From NCBI RefSeq assembly GCF_019218755.1, contig NZ_JAHUWZ010000009.1:62001-126000 (forward strand): a stretch of DNA of 64,000 nucleotides, written 5' to 3'. Source of the stretch: Acidovorax sp. sif1233. GTDB lineage: Bacteria; Pseudomonadota; Gammaproteobacteria; Burkholderiales; Burkholderiaceae_C. Shown one piece after another: positions 38,892 to 47,780 of the stretch. The position numbers and the translations under genes are program-made. A model generated the notes under the pieces. It saw only the letters and a program-made list of their open reading frames with translations. It made no database searches and was not told the origin of the DNA. The number at the start of each line of letters is the position of its first letter. Position 1 is the stretch's first letter.

Positions 38892-39908
38892 ATGAAGCGT
38901 CGAATCTTCTCCACCACAGCCCTGGGAATGGCCCTGGCACTGGGCATGTCTGCCACCTCGGCCCAGGCCCAGGCCAAATGGGACCTTGCGGCCGCCTACC
39001 CGGTGAGCAACTTCCACACGGAGAACCTGATGCAGTTCGCCAAGGACGTGGACACCGCCACCGCCGGCAAGCTCAAGATCACCGTGCATGCGAACGCCTC
39101 GCTGTTCAAGGCCAACGAAATCAAGCGCGCCGTGCAGGGCGGCCAGGCGCCGGCGGGCGAAATCCTGCTGGGCAACTTCGAGAACGAGAACCCGCTGTAC
39201 GGCGTGGACGGCATTCCCTTCCTGGCCACCTCGTATGCCGACTCCAAGCGCCTGTACGACGCGCAGAAGGCCTCGCTGGACAAGCTGCTGGGCACGCAGG
39301 GCATGAAGCTGCTGTATGCCGTTGCCTGGCCGCCACAAGGCATCTACTCCAAGAAGGAACTGGCCTCGGTGGCCGACCTGCGCGGCATCAAGTGGCGCGC
39401 CTACAGCCCCGCCACCGCCAAGATCGCCGAGCTGATCGGCGCGCAGCCCGTGACCATCCAGGCGGCCGAACTCTCACAGGCCCTGGCCACGGGCGTGGTG
39501 GAAGCCACCATGACCTCCGGCTCCACGGGCTACGACAGCAAGATCTATGAAAGCATCAAGCTCTTTCACGACACCCAGGCCTGGCTGCCCAAGAACGCGG
39601 TCATCGTGAACAAGAAGGCCTTCGACGCGCTCGACAAGCCCAGCCAGGACGCCCTGCTCAAGGCCTCGGCCGAGGCCGAGACTCGCGGCTGGAAGGTCAG
39701 CGCCGAAAAGACCGAGTGGTACAAGAAGGCCCTCGCTGAAAAGGGCATGAAGATCGTCACCCCCGCGCCCAAGCTCATGGCCGACATGCGCCAGGTGGGC
39801 GAGATCATGCTGGCCGACTGGCTCAAGAAAGCCGGCCCGGAAGGCGAAGCGATCATCGCGGCCTACCGCAAGGGTGGCCCGGCCACGGCCGCTGCGGCCA
39901 AGAAGTAA
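38892..39908 (+). CDS. dctP: TRAP transporter substrate-binding protein
   Basis: The 338-residue product has a signal peptide (MKRRIFSTTALGMALALGMSATSAQAQA) and the DctP/TAXI-independent TRAP binding-protein fold: WDLAAAYPVSNFHTENL, GEILLGNFENENPLYGVDGIPFL, WRAYSPATAKIAELIGAQPVTI with the Arg that binds a substrate carboxylate, and EATMTSGSTGYDSKIYE. It delivers an organic acid to the DctQM permease. The ATG at 38892 is chosen for the signal peptide and GGAG upstream. The substrate cannot be read from sequence; linkage suggests a 5-oxoproline-like acid. Confidence 0.92.
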   Translation: MKRRIFSTTALGMALALGMSATSAQAQAKWDLAAAYPVSNFHTENLMQFAKDVDTATAGKLKITVHANASLFKANEIKRAVQGGQAPAGEILLGNFENENPLYGVDGIPFLATSYADSKRLYDAQKASLDKLLGTQGMKLLYAVAWPPQGIYSKKELASVADLRGIKWRAYSPATAKIAELIGAQPVTIQAAELSQALATGVVEATMTSGSTGYDSKIYESIKLFHDTQAWLPKNAVIVNKKAFDALDKPSQDALLKASAEAETRGWKVSAEKTEWYKKALAEKGMKIVTPAPKLMADMRQVGEIMLADWLKKAGPEGEAIIAAYRKGGPATAAAAKK

Positions 39909-39911
39909 GCC

Positions 39912-40454
39912 GTGACCATGCTGCGCCGCTGGCTCGACCGCATCTACCTCGCCGCCGGCGCACTGGGCGCGGCATTCATCGCGCTCATCTGCGTGCTCAT
40001 GATCGCGCAGAGCATCATGCGCGAGCTGGGCCTGCGCACCGGTGCCATCAACGACATCGTGGCCTGGTTCTGCGCGGCCGCCGCGTTCCTGGCCATGGCG
40101 CATGCCTTCAAGCACGGCGACTTCGTGCGCGTGACGCTGCTGCTGGAAAAGCTGTCCCCGCGCCGCTGCCGCCAGCTCGAGGTGGTGTCGCTGGCCATCG
40201 GGTCCGTGGCCGTGGGCTACCTCATGTGGGCGGCCTGCAGCTACACCTACGAGAGCTGGGAGTTCAACGACATCTCCCAGGGCCTCCTGCCCATGCCGCT
40301 GTGGATTCCGCAGCTGAGCTTCGCGCTCGGCTCCATCCTGCTGTGGGTGGCCGTGGTCGATGAATTCATCATCGTGCTGCGCGGCGGCGTGCCGACCTTC
40401 GTGCGCGCCGTCGAAGAGCGCCATGCCAAGGGCGACTTTTCTTCTGATATCTAG
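39912..40454 (+). CDS. dctQ: TRAP transporter small permease
   Basis: The 180-residue product has four membrane helices (about residues 12-33, 47-66, 90-110, 130-150), the DctQ layout. The start is a GTG at 39912 three bases after dctP, or the ATG at 39918. It is separated from dctM by a family B repeat, whereas Q and M genes usually adjoin. Confidence 0.88.
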   Translation: MTMLRRWLDRIYLAAGALGAAFIALICVLMIAQSIMRELGLRTGAINDIVAWFCAAAAFLAMAHAFKHGDFVRVTLLLEKLSPRRCRQLEVVSLAIGSVAVGYLMWAACSYTYESWEFNDISQGLLPMPLWIPQLSFALGSILLWVAVVDEFIIVLRGGVPTFVRAVEERHAKGDFSSDI

Positions 40455-40459
40455 AGAAG

Positions 40460-40540
40460 CCCCCCTGAGGCGCTGCGCGCCTTCCCCCGAGGGGAATGCC
40501 ACTGGTGGCCCGGCGAAGCCGGCTCCACGGTGGCACTGGC
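40460..40540 (+). repeat. Family B C-rich repeat between dctQ and dctM
   Basis: CCCCCCTGAG, CGCGCCTTCCCCC, AGGGGAATGCCAC, then CCACGGTGGCACTGGC. It closely matches the copy at 21378-21460. A hairpin ACTGGCG/CGCCAGT with TTTTT follows at about 40533-40560, which might reduce transcription into dctM. Confidence 0.8.
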
Positions 40541-40647
40541 GTTTGGCAGCGCCAGTTTTTGCGGTGCGCTGGAAGCGCATTGCGGTGTGAGTACCGATAA
40601 CAACAGGCTGCATCGGGCATAGCGCTCATCGGCCCAGAAAGTTCGAT

Positions 40648-41958
40648 ATGGATATCTTGATGGTGGGTGGCGTGTTGCTGCTGCTCATGCTGGTGCTGCT
40701 GTCCGGCGGTGTGTGGATCGCCATGACCCTGGCGATCTGCGGCTGGGTCGGGCAGGCGTTCTTCACCTCCACGCAGCCGGCCAAGAATTTGTTCTCGGCG
40801 TTCTGGGAGAGCAACGCGAGCTGGGAGCTGGCGGCGCTGCCGCTGTTCATCTGGATGGGCGAGATCCTGTTTCGCACCAAGCTCTCCGAGGAGATGTTCG
40901 AGGGGCTGCGCCCCTGGCTCAACCGCGTGCCCGGCCGGCTGATGCACACCACCATCCTGGGCTGCGGCATCTTCGGCTCGGTCTCGGGCTCGTCGGCGGC
41001 CACCTGCGCCACCATCAGCAAGGTGGCGCTGCCCGAGCTCATGAAGCGCGGCTACGACGAGAAGCTGGCGCTGGGCGCGCTGGCCACGGCCGGCACGCTG
41101 GGCATCCTGATCCCGCCCTCCATCACCATGGTGGTGTACGCCGTGGCCGCCGATGCCTCCATCATCCGCATCTTCCTGGCGGGCTTCCTGCCGGGCATCC
41201 TCCTGATGCTGCTGTTCTCGGGCTACATCGGCTGGTGGAGCCTGCGCAACCCCGACAAGGTGCCCGCCGCCGACCCGCCCTCCTCCCTGCGCGAGAAGAT
41301 CCGCAAGTCGGGCAACCTGATCCCCGTGGGCGTGCTCATCGTGTTCATCGTGGCCGTGCTCGTCACGGGCTACGCCACCGCCACCGAGTGCGCGGCCTAC
41401 GGCGTGGTGGGATCGCTGGGCCTGGCGCTGTGGAGCCGCTCGCTCACCTGGCAGAACTTCAAGGAAGGCCTGATGGGCACCACGCGCACCAGCTGCATGA
41501 TCATGTTCATCCTGGCCGGCGCCGCCTTTCTCACCAAGACCATGGCCTTCACCGGCATTCCGCGCGAGCTGGCCCAATGGGTCAATGCCATGCACCTGTC
41601 GCCGTTCGCGCTCATCAGCGTGCTGGTGGTTGTGTACCTGGTGCTGGGCACCGCGCTCGACGGCATCAGCATGATCGTGCTCACCAGCGCCGTGGTGCTG
41701 CCCATGATCCAGCAGGCCGGGTTCGACCTGATCTGGTTCGGCATCTTCATCGTGCTGCTGGTGGAGATCGCCGAGGTCACGCCGCCCGTGGGTTTCAACC
41801 TCTTCGTGCTGCAGAACATGACCGGCAAGGACAGCAACACCATCGCGCGCGCCGCCATTCCTTTCTTCCTGTGCCTGGTGGTGTGCATCGCACTCATCAC
41901 GATCTTCCCGCAGATCGTGACCATCCTTCCCGACCTGGTCATGGGCGTGGAGAAGTAG
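40648..41958 (+). CDS. dctM: TRAP transporter large permease
   Basis: The 436-residue product has about 12 membrane segments and DctM-family features: WELAALPLFIWMGEILFRT, GSVSGSSAATCATISKVALPELMKRGYDEKLALG, LGILIPPSITMVVY, and a C-terminal VGFNLFVLQNMTG. This subunit forms the Na+-coupled elevator pathway for organic acids. The ribosome site (AGAAAG) is weak. Confidence 0.94.
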   Translation: MDILMVGGVLLLLMLVLLSGGVWIAMTLAICGWVGQAFFTSTQPAKNLFSAFWESNASWELAALPLFIWMGEILFRTKLSEEMFEGLRPWLNRVPGRLMHTTILGCGIFGSVSGSSAATCATISKVALPELMKRGYDEKLALGALATAGTLGILIPPSITMVVYAVAADASIIRIFLAGFLPGILLMLLFSGYIGWWSLRNPDKVPAADPPSSLREKIRKSGNLIPVGVLIVFIVAVLVTGYATATECAAYGVVGSLGLALWSRSLTWQNFKEGLMGTTRTSCMIMFILAGAAFLTKTMAFTGIPRELAQWVNAMHLSPFALISVLVVVYLVLGTALDGISMIVLTSAVVLPMIQQAGFDLIWFGIFIVLLVEIAEVTPPVGFNLFVLQNMTGKDSNTIARAAIPFFLCLVVCIALITIFPQIVTILPDLVMGVEK

Positions 41959-42092
41959 CCGCCCTCAGCCGGTTCGCGCCGCCGCGCCCGGAGGGCTGCG
42001 GCGAGGCCGGCCCCGCCGTGGGGCGCAGGCCGTGAACGGCCGGCGTGGGCCACAATAGCGCCCGCATCCAATTTACGGGGAGTGATCGCACC

Positions 42093-42479
42093 ATGCTCGC
42101 AGTCGTGGCTATCTGCATCGGCGCCAGTCTGGGCGCGCTGGCGCGCTGGCGGCTGGGCATGTGGCTGAACACCGTGGGAGCGCTCATGCCCTGGGGCACG
42201 CTGGCCGCGAACCTCGTTGGGGGCTATCTGGTAGGCGTGTGCGTGGCCGTGTTCCAGGCCCTGCCCCAGCTGGACCCGGTGTGGCGGCTGGCCCTCGTCA
42301 CAGGCTTTCTCGGCGGCCTCACCACGTTCTCCAGCTTTTCGGCCGAGGTCGTGGGCATGCTGCAGCAGCAGCGCTACCTGCTCGCGCTGGGCACCACCTC
42401 CGTGCACCTGCTCGGTTCGCTCACGCTGACCGTGCTGGGCATCCACACTGCTACTCTTTTGCTAGCAGGGCGCGCCTGA
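42093..42479 (+). CDS. crcB: Fluoride efflux channel CrcB/Fluc
   Basis: The 128-residue product has four helices and the conserved segments GALARWRLGMWLN, WGTLAANLVGGYLVG and GFLGGLTTFSSFSAE. Fluc channels export fluoride as dimers of inverted topology. The family-typical N-G-x-x-G is present in altered form (N-L-V-G-G). No fluoride riboswitch pattern was found upstream. The C-terminal codons (T-A-T-L-L-L-A-G-R-A) are encoded by a family A half repeat. Confidence 0.88.
   Translation: MLAVVAICIGASLGALARWRLGMWLNTVGALMPWGTLAANLVGGYLVGVCVAVFQALPQLDPVWRLALVTGFLGGLTTFSSFSAEVVGMLQQQRYLLALGTTSVHLLGSLTLTVLGIHTATLLLAGRA
42450..42476 (+). repeat. Half copy of family A repeat forming the crcB 3' end
   Basis: GCTACTCTTTTGCTAGC followed by AGGGCGCGCC matches the 5' part of family A (GCTACTGTTTTTATAGC type). 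It encodes the last residues of CrcB. Confidence 0.45.
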
Positions 42480-42580
42480 TCGTGCGTGATAATCGGGCAC
42501 AACGGCCGCCAACCACCCCCCATTCAACCCACTGCCGACCCGCGCTCGCGCACCGGCCGGCCGCGTTTTCCTGATCTGCC

Positions 42581-43444
42581 ATGGATGCCAACACCCAACT
42601 GAATGAACGCCGCCTGGCCGATGCCTGGGCGGAGCTGCAAAGCCACGCCGCCAACGGCAATCCGCTGCACGCCGACGCCTACCGGCTCGCGTTTGCAGAC
42701 CCCGAATTCCTGTTCCGCCGCGAAACGCGCGGCATCCGCTTCCAGCTGGAGATGCTCAAGCCCGACCTCGGCCAGATCGAGCAGGGCATCGAGAACACCA
42801 TCGTGGTCTACGGCAGCGCCCGTTTCGTCGCGCCCGACGAGGCCGCGTCCCAGCTGGCCGAAGCCGAGGCCAGCGGCGACGAAGTGCGCCTGCAGCGCGC
42901 GCACCAGGCCGTGCGCAACGCCCGCTACTACGACCTGGCCCGCCAGTTCGCTCGCATCGTCGCGGAACACAGCGAGCTGCAGCCGCCCGCCGACCGCATC
43001 TACATCTGCACCGGTGGCGGCCCCGGCATCATGGAGGCCGCCAACCGCGGCGCGCATGACGTGGGCGCGCTCAACGTGGGGCTGAACATAGCCCTGCCCC
43101 ATGAGCAAAGCGGCAACCGCTTCATCTCGCCGACCCTGAGCTTCAAGTTCCACTACTTCGCGCTGCGCAAGATGCATTTCATGATGCGCGCCAAGGCCCT
43201 GGTGGCCTTCCCGGGCGGCTTCGGCACGCTGGACGAGCTGTTCGAGGTGCTCACGCTGGTGCAGACGAAAAAGGCCAAGCCCGTGCCCATCGTGCTGTTC
43301 GGCACGGACTACTGGAAGCGCCTGATCAACTTCGAGGTGCTGGTCGAACAGGGCACGATCTCGGCACAGGATCTGGGCCTGTTCCACTACACCGACGACC
43401 CGCAGGAAGCCTGGGGCCTGATCAAGTCGTTCTACCAGCTGTAG
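42581..43444 (+). CDS. LOG-family protein (nucleotide 5'-monophosphate phosphoribohydrolase type)
   Basis: The 287-residue product has the LOG motifs GGGPGIMEAANRGA and PGGFGTLDELFE. LOG enzymes release bases from nucleoside monophosphates, including cytokinin riboside monophosphates in plants; bacterial copies such as PpnN also act on purine and pyrimidine nucleotides. The longer N-terminus and the LSFKFHYFALRKMHFM segment place it in the larger type II LOG group. It stands alone on the plus strand, opposite to the next gene. Confidence 0.9.
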   Translation: MDANTQLNERRLADAWAELQSHAANGNPLHADAYRLAFADPEFLFRRETRGIRFQLEMLKPDLGQIEQGIENTIVVYGSARFVAPDEAASQLAEAEASGDEVRLQRAHQAVRNARYYDLARQFARIVAEHSELQPPADRIYICTGGGPGIMEAANRGAHDVGALNVGLNIALPHEQSGNRFISPTLSFKFHYFALRKMHFMMRAKALVAFPGGFGTLDELFEVLTLVQTKKAKPVPIVLFGTDYWKRLINFEVLVEQGTISAQDLGLFHYTDDPQEAWGLIKSFYQL

Positions 43445-43518
43445 ATCCGCGCTGCGTAGCGGCACGGTACGGCACCACCACCTGCCGGCGGCCGCGTGCG
43501 GGGGCATGCCCCGCCACG

Positions 43519-44709
43519 CTATTGCGGCCCGTGCGCTTTCTCCGGCTTCTCCCCGCCGATGCGCCACGCCAGCCGGGCGCCGCCCAGCCCCGTAGCGCCC
43601 ACGGCCCAGAACAGGCCGCTGACCCCGATCACCGCGCCGGCCGACCCGAACAGCAGCGGCATCAGCACGCTCGATGCGTTGATGGCCATCAGCCGCAGGC
43701 CCAGCGCCTCGCCCTGGCGGTGCGATGGCGTGATCTGGTGCAGCAGGCTCATCACCATGGGCTGCCCGGTGCCCAGCGCAAAACCCAGCAGCACCGAGCA
43801 CACCCCCATGGCGAATGCGCTGTCCAGCAGCGGATAGGCCCCGAACAGCACCGCCGTCACCAGCATGGCCCCCGCCATCACGCCGCGCTCGCGCAGGCGC
43901 TCGGCGACAAAGGGCATGAGCACGCGGATCACCGTGGCGGCGATCGCAAACGCGCCGAAGATGGTGCCGATCACCGCGGCCGACAGCCCACGCTCGTGCC
44001 CCAGCAGCGGCACCGCAAAAGCGTGTACGTCCCAGCATGAGGAGATCAGCCAGTTCACGATCAGCAGGCGGCGAAACGGCGGGTCGTTCAGCAGGTCCCA
44101 CGCCCGCTGGGGCGGGCCGCCCGTGGCGGCGGCGACGCTGGGCAGTTCCTGCGTGCCGCGCACACAGAACCAGCTGAGCAGCGGCAGCAGCGCAAGCAGC
44201 ACGAAGGCCGCGCGGTAGCCCTCCAGGCTGCCCGCCGCGCCACCCGCGTGGTCGATGGCCAGGCCCGCGCAAAAAGGCCCGATGAAGTTGGACACCGCCG
44301 GGCCGATGGACAGCCAGCTGAACACCTGCTTGAGTTCGGTGGCGTCATGGACCGCGCGGCCGGCGTGGCGCTGCACCGCTATGGTGGCCAGGCCCGCCGC
44401 CGCACCGGTCATCAGCGCGGAGACACACAGCACGGGAAAGGTCGGAAACACCACCGCCAGCCCCGCGCCCACGCAGGCCACGGCCACCGAATAGCCCACG
44501 GGGCGCTTGAGGCCGCGGCGGTCCGCGTACCGGCCCGCGGGCAAGGCAAGGAACACCTGGGTGAGCGCGAACAGCGCCACCAGCAGCCCCACCGCCGCCG
44601 CGCTGTACCCTTCGCGCAGCGCCAGCAGCGGCGCAGCCAGGCGCATGCCGGCCATGCTGGCATGCACGCAGACCTGTCCTGCGATCAGACGGGCCAGTGC
44701 CCGGTTCAC
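43519..44709 (-). CDS. Major facilitator superfamily transporter
   Basis: The 396-residue product has 12 predicted membrane helices and the MFS loop signature GRYADRRGLKRPVG between helices 2 and 3. The second half contains LGTGQPMVMSLLHQITPSHRQGEALG, which is like drug or sugar efflux carriers of the DHA1-like groups. The substrate is not evident. Its start overlaps the rmuC stop by four bases, so it is co-transcribed with rmuC. Confidence 0.88.
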   Translation of the reverse strand: MNRALARLIAGQVCVHASMAGMRLAAPLLALREGYSAAAVGLLVALFALTQVFLALPAGRYADRRGLKRPVGYSVAVACVGAGLAVVFPTFPVLCVSALMTGAAAGLATIAVQRHAGRAVHDATELKQVFSWLSIGPAVSNFIGPFCAGLAIDHAGGAAGSLEGYRAAFVLLALLPLLSWFCVRGTQELPSVAAATGGPPQRAWDLLNDPPFRRLLIVNWLISSCWDVHAFAVPLLGHERGLSAAVIGTIFGAFAIAATVIRVLMPFVAERLRERGVMAGAMLVTAVLFGAYPLLDSAFAMGVCSVLLGFALGTGQPMVMSLLHQITPSHRQGEALGLRLMAINASSVLMPLLFGSAGAVIGVSGLFWAVGATGLGGARLAWRIGGEKPEKAHGPQ

Positions 44710-46532
44710 AGCGGGTCGTCCTCCGCATCCAGTCCGGGCAGCGCCGCCGTGCCACCGCCCACGGGCAGCGGCAGGGTGGCGCCGGGGGGCGCCGGCAGGT
44801 CCTGCACATCACGCAGCTTGCGCTGGATGGCGCGGGTGCGCACCCCCACCTCGTCGAAACGCTTGGCCGCCGCGTCGATGGACTTCTTGGTGGCCTCCAC
44901 CACGTCGCCAAACTTGGCGAATTCGGTCTTGACCATGCCCAGCAGGCTCCACACCTCCGACGAGCGCTTCTCGATGGCCAGTGTCTTGAAGCCCATCTGC
45001 AGGCTGTTGAGCATGGCGGCCAGGTTGGCGGGGCCGGTGATCATCACGCGGCAGTCGTTCTGGATGGCCTCGACCAGGCCGGGGCGGCGTATCACCTCGG
45101 CGAACAGGCCTTCGGTGGGCAGGTACAGCACGGCGAAGTCCGTGGTGTGCGGCGGCGAGACGTACTTGGCGAAGATCTTCTTGGCTTCGAGCTTGATCGA
45201 GGCCTCGAACGCGTTGCCGGCCGAGGCGATCAGCCCCTTGTCGGCCGCGTCCTGCGCGTCCATGAGCCGCTGGTACTGCTCCACGGGGTACTTGGAGTCG
45301 ATGGGCAGCCACACCGGATGCTCGTCGCTCTTGCCCGGCAGGCGGATGGCGAACTCCACCAGCTCATCGCTGCCCGGCACGGTCTTGACGTTGCGCGCGA
45401 ACTGGTCGGGCGTGAGCACGTTGTCGATGATGGCGCCCAGCTGCATTTCGCCCCAGGTGCCGCGCGACTTCACGTTGGTCATCACACGCTTCAAGTCCCC
45501 CACGCTGCCCGCCAGGGTCTGCATTTCGCCCAGGCCCTTGTGCACCTGTTCGAGCCGGTCGCTCACCAGCTTGAAGGATTCGCCCAGGCGCTGCTCCAGC
45601 GTGGCGTGGAGTTTTTCGTCCACCGTGCGGCGCATCTCCTCGAGCTTGGTGGAGTTGTCGGCCTGGATGGCCGCCAGCCGCTCGTTGAGCGCGTTGCGCA
45701 GCTGCTCCGCGTTTTGCTGGCTGCCCTGCACCAGCCCCGTGAGCTGCTGCGAGACCGCATCCTGCAGCACCGAGAACTGGTTCCTGATCTGGAAGCCATT
45801 GGCTTCCAGCTGGTCCTTGAGCGCGCTGGACATCGTGCCCAGCTGGGTCTGGATGTCGCCCTTGAGCGAATCGAGCGTGAGGCGCGTGGCCGCCTGCAGG
45901 GCCTCGAAGCGCTCCTGGATGCGCTTTTCGAACAGCGCGGCGCTTTCGCCCATCGCCTCGCGCGACTTGACGCTTTCGGCCGCCAGCGCGGCCGTGGTGG
46001 CCGTGAGTTCGGTGCGAAAGCCCACCAGGGTGGCCGACAGCTCGGTGCGCGCGGTGGCGGCATCGGCCTGGCCCTGCGCCAGATGGGCCAGCAGGGCCTT
46101 GCTGCTTTCTTCCAGCCGCCCGGCCACGGCATTCTGCAAGGCATCGAAACGCTGGGCCAGGGCCGCATCCTGCGCGGCCTGGCGCTGCTCCAGCCGCCCT
46201 TCAAACACTCCGAACGCCGCCAGCAGTTCAGCGCGGCCGTTGCGGGACTCGGCCACGGCCTGGGCCAGGCGCTCGTCCACCGCGTGGCGCAGGGTCTCCA
46301 GCGTGGCCTGCGTGGTGTGCGTGAAGCCGCGCAGCTGCTGGCCCATGCCGTCCAGCGCGCCGTCGTTCTTGGCCACGGCAATCTGCGTGGCCTGGGCGGT
46401 GTGTTCCAGCGCCTGCAGGCGGGCCAGCCACTCAGGCGGCAGATCGACGCGGGGGCGGCGCAGCATGAGCAGCACCAGCAAAACCAGCACGAGAGCCAGC
46501 GCGGCCAGCAGGATGAGGGTATCGGTAGTCAA
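44706..46532 (-). CDS. rmuC: DNA recombination protein RmuC
   Basis: The 608-residue product has an N-terminal membrane helix (ILLAALALVLVLLVLLML), a long helical coiled-coil region (about residues 60-330) and the RmuC domain (SVGDLKRVMTNVKSRGTWGEMQLGAI, LPIDSKYPVEQY, YLPTEGLFAEVIRRPGLVE). RmuC limits inversion at short inverted repeats in E. coli and is thought to be a nuclease-like protein. The coiled-coil part is longer than in E. coli (475 residues). Confidence 0.94.
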   Translation of the reverse strand: MTTDTLILLAALALVLVLLVLLMLRRPRVDLPPEWLARLQALEHTAQATQIAVAKNDGALDGMGQQLRGFTHTTQATLETLRHAVDERLAQAVAESRNGRAELLAAFGVFEGRLEQRQAAQDAALAQRFDALQNAVAGRLEESSKALLAHLAQGQADAATARTELSATLVGFRTELTATTAALAAESVKSREAMGESAALFEKRIQERFEALQAATRLTLDSLKGDIQTQLGTMSSALKDQLEANGFQIRNQFSVLQDAVSQQLTGLVQGSQQNAEQLRNALNERLAAIQADNSTKLEEMRRTVDEKLHATLEQRLGESFKLVSDRLEQVHKGLGEMQTLAGSVGDLKRVMTNVKSRGTWGEMQLGAIIDNVLTPDQFARNVKTVPGSDELVEFAIRLPGKSDEHPVWLPIDSKYPVEQYQRLMDAQDAADKGLIASAGNAFEASIKLEAKKIFAKYVSPPHTTDFAVLYLPTEGLFAEVIRRPGLVEAIQNDCRVMITGPANLAAMLNSLQMGFKTLAIEKRSSEVWSLLGMVKTEFAKFGDVVEATKKSIDAAAKRFDEVGVRTRAIQRKLRDVQDLPAPPGATLPLPVGGGTAALPGLDAEDDPL

Positions 46533-46540
46533 GGCAGGAA

Positions 46541-46600
46541 TACTATGTTTTTGATAGCTGCTTGCGCATATGAATAAAGCGCCAGCGGCCCTTCTTGCTT
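46541..46600 (+). repeat. Family A repeat between hydroxyacid dehydrogenase and rmuC
   Basis: ACTATGTTTTTGATAGC, then TGCTTGCGC and AAAGCGCCAGCGGCCC. It lies in the 80-base gap between two minus-strand genes. Confidence 0.75.
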
Positions 46601-46612
46601 AAATTCTCGATG

Positions 46613-47608
46613 TCACTGCCGGCCACGCGGGCCGGGCACCGGCTGGTTCACCGGCGTGAGTGGCCCACGCCCCCCCAGGAAGGCGATCAGGTTGTCGGCC
46701 GCCAGGTTGGCCATGGCACGGCGCGTGGGCACGGTGGCGCTGGCAATGTGGGGCGTGAGCACCACGTTGGGCACGGTGAGCAGGTCGGGGTGCACGCCGG
46801 GCTCGCCCTCGAACACATCGAGGCCCGCTGCCGCGATGCGGCCTTCCCGCAGCGCCGCGGCCAGCGCGGCATCGTCCACGATGCCGCCGCGCGCAATGTT
46901 GATGAGCGTGGCCGTGGGCTTCATGAGCGACAGCTCGGCGGCGCCGATGGTGTGGTGCGAGGCAGGCGTGTAAGGCACCACCAGCACCACATGGTCCGCG
47001 GTGCGCAGCAGATCTTCCTTGCCCAGGTAGCTGGCCTTGCATTCGGCCTCCAGCGCGGGCGGCAGGCGCGAGCGGTTGTGGTAGACCACCTTCATGCCAA
47101 AGCCGTGCGCGCCACGCCGGGCGATGCCCTGCCCGATGCGCCCCATGCCGATGATGCCCAGCGTGCTGCCGTGGATGTCGCTGCCGGCGAACATGTCGTA
47201 GCTCCACTTGGTCCACCGGCCGGCGCGCAGGTAATGCTCGCTCTCGGTCATGCGCCGGGCCGTGGCCATCAGCAGCGCGAAGCCGAAGTCGGCGGTGGTT
47301 TCGGTCAGCACGTCGGGCGTGTTGGTGCCCTGCACGCCGGCCGCCGTCATGGCGTCCACGTCGAAGTTGTTGTAGCCCACGGCCATGTTGGCCGCGATCC
47401 TCAGGCGCGGCGCGGCGGCCAGCAGGGCCGCATCGATGCGCTGGCTGCCGGTGGTCAGCACGCCATCCTTGTCGGCCAGGCGCGCGGCCAGCTCGGCCGG
47501 GGTCCAGATCACGTCGTCCGGGTTGGCCTCGACCTCGAAGTGCGCGCGCAGGCGCTCCACGATGTCGGGGAAGATGGCGCGGGCGACCAGGATGCGGGGT
47601 TTGCTCAT
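46613..47608 (-). CDS. D-2-hydroxyacid dehydrogenase (glyoxylate/hydroxypyruvate reductase type)
   Basis: The 331-residue product has the NAD(P)-binding GIIGMGRIGQGIARR, the catalytic Arg in INIARGGIVDD, the Glu in FEGEPGVHPDL and the His in LTPHIASAT. VGYNNFDVDA is typical of the GhrB/glyoxylate reductase group, which converts glyoxylate to glycolate and hydroxypyruvate to glycerate. The exact substrate cannot be read. A longer frame in another phase (46599-47687) is a shadow. Confidence 0.9.
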   Translation of the reverse strand: MSKPRILVARAIFPDIVERLRAHFEVEANPDDVIWTPAELAARLADKDGVLTTGSQRIDAALLAAAPRLRIAANMAVGYNNFDVDAMTAAGVQGTNTPDVLTETTADFGFALLMATARRMTESEHYLRAGRWTKWSYDMFAGSDIHGSTLGIIGMGRIGQGIARRGAHGFGMKVVYHNRSRLPPALEAECKASYLGKEDLLRTADHVVLVVPYTPASHHTIGAAELSLMKPTATLINIARGGIVDDAALAAALREGRIAAAGLDVFEGEPGVHPDLLTVPNVVLTPHIASATVPTRRAMANLAADNLIAFLGGRGPLTPVNQPVPGPRGRQ

Positions 47609-47659
47609 GAATCTTTAGTCTCCAATGTATCGATACGGTTGCCGTGCCTTGCAACTGGC

Positions 47660-47775
47660 GCGGCCCGCACCAGCGGCCACCGTGCAAGGGCCGCCCCGCT
47701 GCACTCTGGTGGCATCCCCCTTCCCATCGCGCAGCGATGAGAGAAGGGGGAAGCGGCGCAGCCGCGCAGGGGGAT
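47660..47775 (-). repeat. Family B-like repeat (minus strand) between two minus-strand genes
   Basis: On the minus strand: CCCCCTGCGCGGC, CGCTTCCCCCTTCTCTC, GGAAGGGGGATGCCAC, then GGGGCGGCCC, CACGGTGGC and GCGCCAGTT. The blocks and their order match the copies at 21378, 31350 and 40460. It directly precedes the dehydrogenase gene in the direction of transcription. Confidence 0.65.
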
Positions 47776-47780
47776 GGTCA

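Noticed and set aside
41959..42092. Fluoride riboswitch before crcB
   Set aside because: The conserved aptamer segments and pseudoknot could not be found in the upstream sequence.
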